NCBI RefSeq assembly: GCF_000190695.1 | Contig: NZ_GL870929.1 | Location: 1,346,788-1,385,704, forward strand | Direction of reading: 5' to 3' | Source: Kingella denitrificans ATCC 33394 | Lineage (GTDB): Bacteria > Pseudomonadota > Gammaproteobacteria > Burkholderiales > Neisseriaceae | Length of the DNA: 38,917 nt | In this document: piece by piece, positions 38,590-38,917 of the stretch | Layout of the letters: each line of letters starts with the position of its first letter | Position numbering within the stretch: position 1 is the first letter of the stretch | Position numbers and translations under genes: made by a program | The notes under the pieces: generated by a model | What the model was told of the DNA's origin: nothing | Databases searched by the model: none | Seen by the model: only the letters and a program-made list of their open reading frames with translations

Positions 38590-38917
38590 TGAATGCAACA
38601 ACTCCATCCGCCATGTGACCGTAATGATGTCCACTCCGAAATATTCCGACACAATTCGACAAAATCCGACAAAAAATGTCAGTCTTTCGACTAACTTGCT
38701 CTAAGGCAGCACTGACAAATTTTGGCGTATTTTTTAAATATTTTTTAAAAACATATAAATACAAAAAAAAATATTATGTGGCACATCACCTGCTACCTAG
38801 TAAGGTAAGAAGCAATACAACACAGCGTGAAATAATATTGTTAAACGCAGATTGTTGTGCAACTGCTTGTAAAAGCTTATTCTTAATAAAACATTTCTTT
38901 TTTTTTGGAGATACACC
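38590..38917 (+). promoter_or_regulatory. A/T-rich leader of a gene starting beyond the window
   Basis: No credible gene here. There are three roughly 10-base repeats of the type TTCCGACACAA / TTCGACAAAA / TCCGACAAAA (38644-38674), a possible promoter (TTGTGC 38855-38860, 17 bases, TATTCT 38878-38883), a run of nine T residues (38898-38906) and GGAG directly after it, ending eight bases into a start-codon spacing. The next gene should begin within a few bases of the window end. Confidence 0.5.

Noticed and set aside
38459..38764. 101-codon minus-strand ORF near the window end
   Set aside because: It crosses the paralogue 3 promoter and an uptake hairpin, lacks a ribosome-binding site and has atypical composition.
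1..38917. CRISPR array suggested by many short repeats
   Set aside because: The repeats are uptake 12-mers spread over the whole window in both orientations and inside genes; no regular spacer array exists.

Overview
The window is chromosomal DNA from a member of the Neisseriaceae. The 12-mer AAGCAGCCTGCA, or its reverse complement, occurs dozens of times, mostly as inverted pairs after genes. As I recall it, this is the DNA-uptake-sequence dialect called AG-king3DUS, so a Kingella oralis-like species is the best guess. The gene content, Correia-like small repeats and dRS3-like repeats fit the family. I see no rRNA, CRISPR array, transposase or prophage gene.

Layout. Positions 1-6.5 kb hold housekeeping genes: ruvA, a bioC-like methyltransferase, tRNA-Leu(CAA), rlpA, trmL, comF and bioH (divergent, with overlapping start codons) and dnaJ. 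Positions 6.5-8.7 kb hold a DUF302 protein and two unrecognised genes, one of them a membrane protein. Positions 8.6-11.1 kb form a mosaic: about 1.6 kb carrying two divergent lipoprotein genes, a dRS3 pair and uptake sequences of other dialects is bracketed by a direct duplication of host DNA (the 3' end of the membrane gene, a Correia-like element, an uptake hairpin and the 3' end of valS). Then come valS, three tandem paralogues of an unknown membrane-anchored protein, a YgiW/YdeI-type OB-fold protein, a GNAT acetyltransferase, a small conserved-looking ORF, a LOG-family enzyme, nth and dxr.

Positions 20.0-28.8 kb, on the minus strand, hold the spc and alpha ribosomal operons from rplN to rplQ, including secY, infA, rpmJ and rpoA, with their own strong promoter. 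The S10 operon that usually lies directly upstream is replaced by glmU. This block is A/T-richer than its surroundings and contains no exact uptake sequence. Positions 29-35.6 kb hold glmU, an unrecognised acidic protein, tRNA-Asp and tRNA-Val, an MFS transporter and prlC. Positions 35.7-38.4 kb hold three tandem paralogues of a secreted, cysteine-containing protein built from one or two copies of a PPC-like beta domain, each with a near-identical promoter, leader and terminator. The last 330 bases are an A/T-rich leader ending in a ribosome-binding site for a plus-strand gene that begins just outside the window.

How the genes relate: bioC and bioH together make the pimeloyl precursor of biotin; comF fits a naturally transformable organism full of uptake sequences; ruvA and nth serve DNA repair; the ribosomal block plus valS, trmL and three tRNAs serve translation; dxr and glmU feed isoprenoid and envelope synthesis. 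The most unusual parts are the foreign-looking lipoprotein island and the two triplicated families of unknown function.
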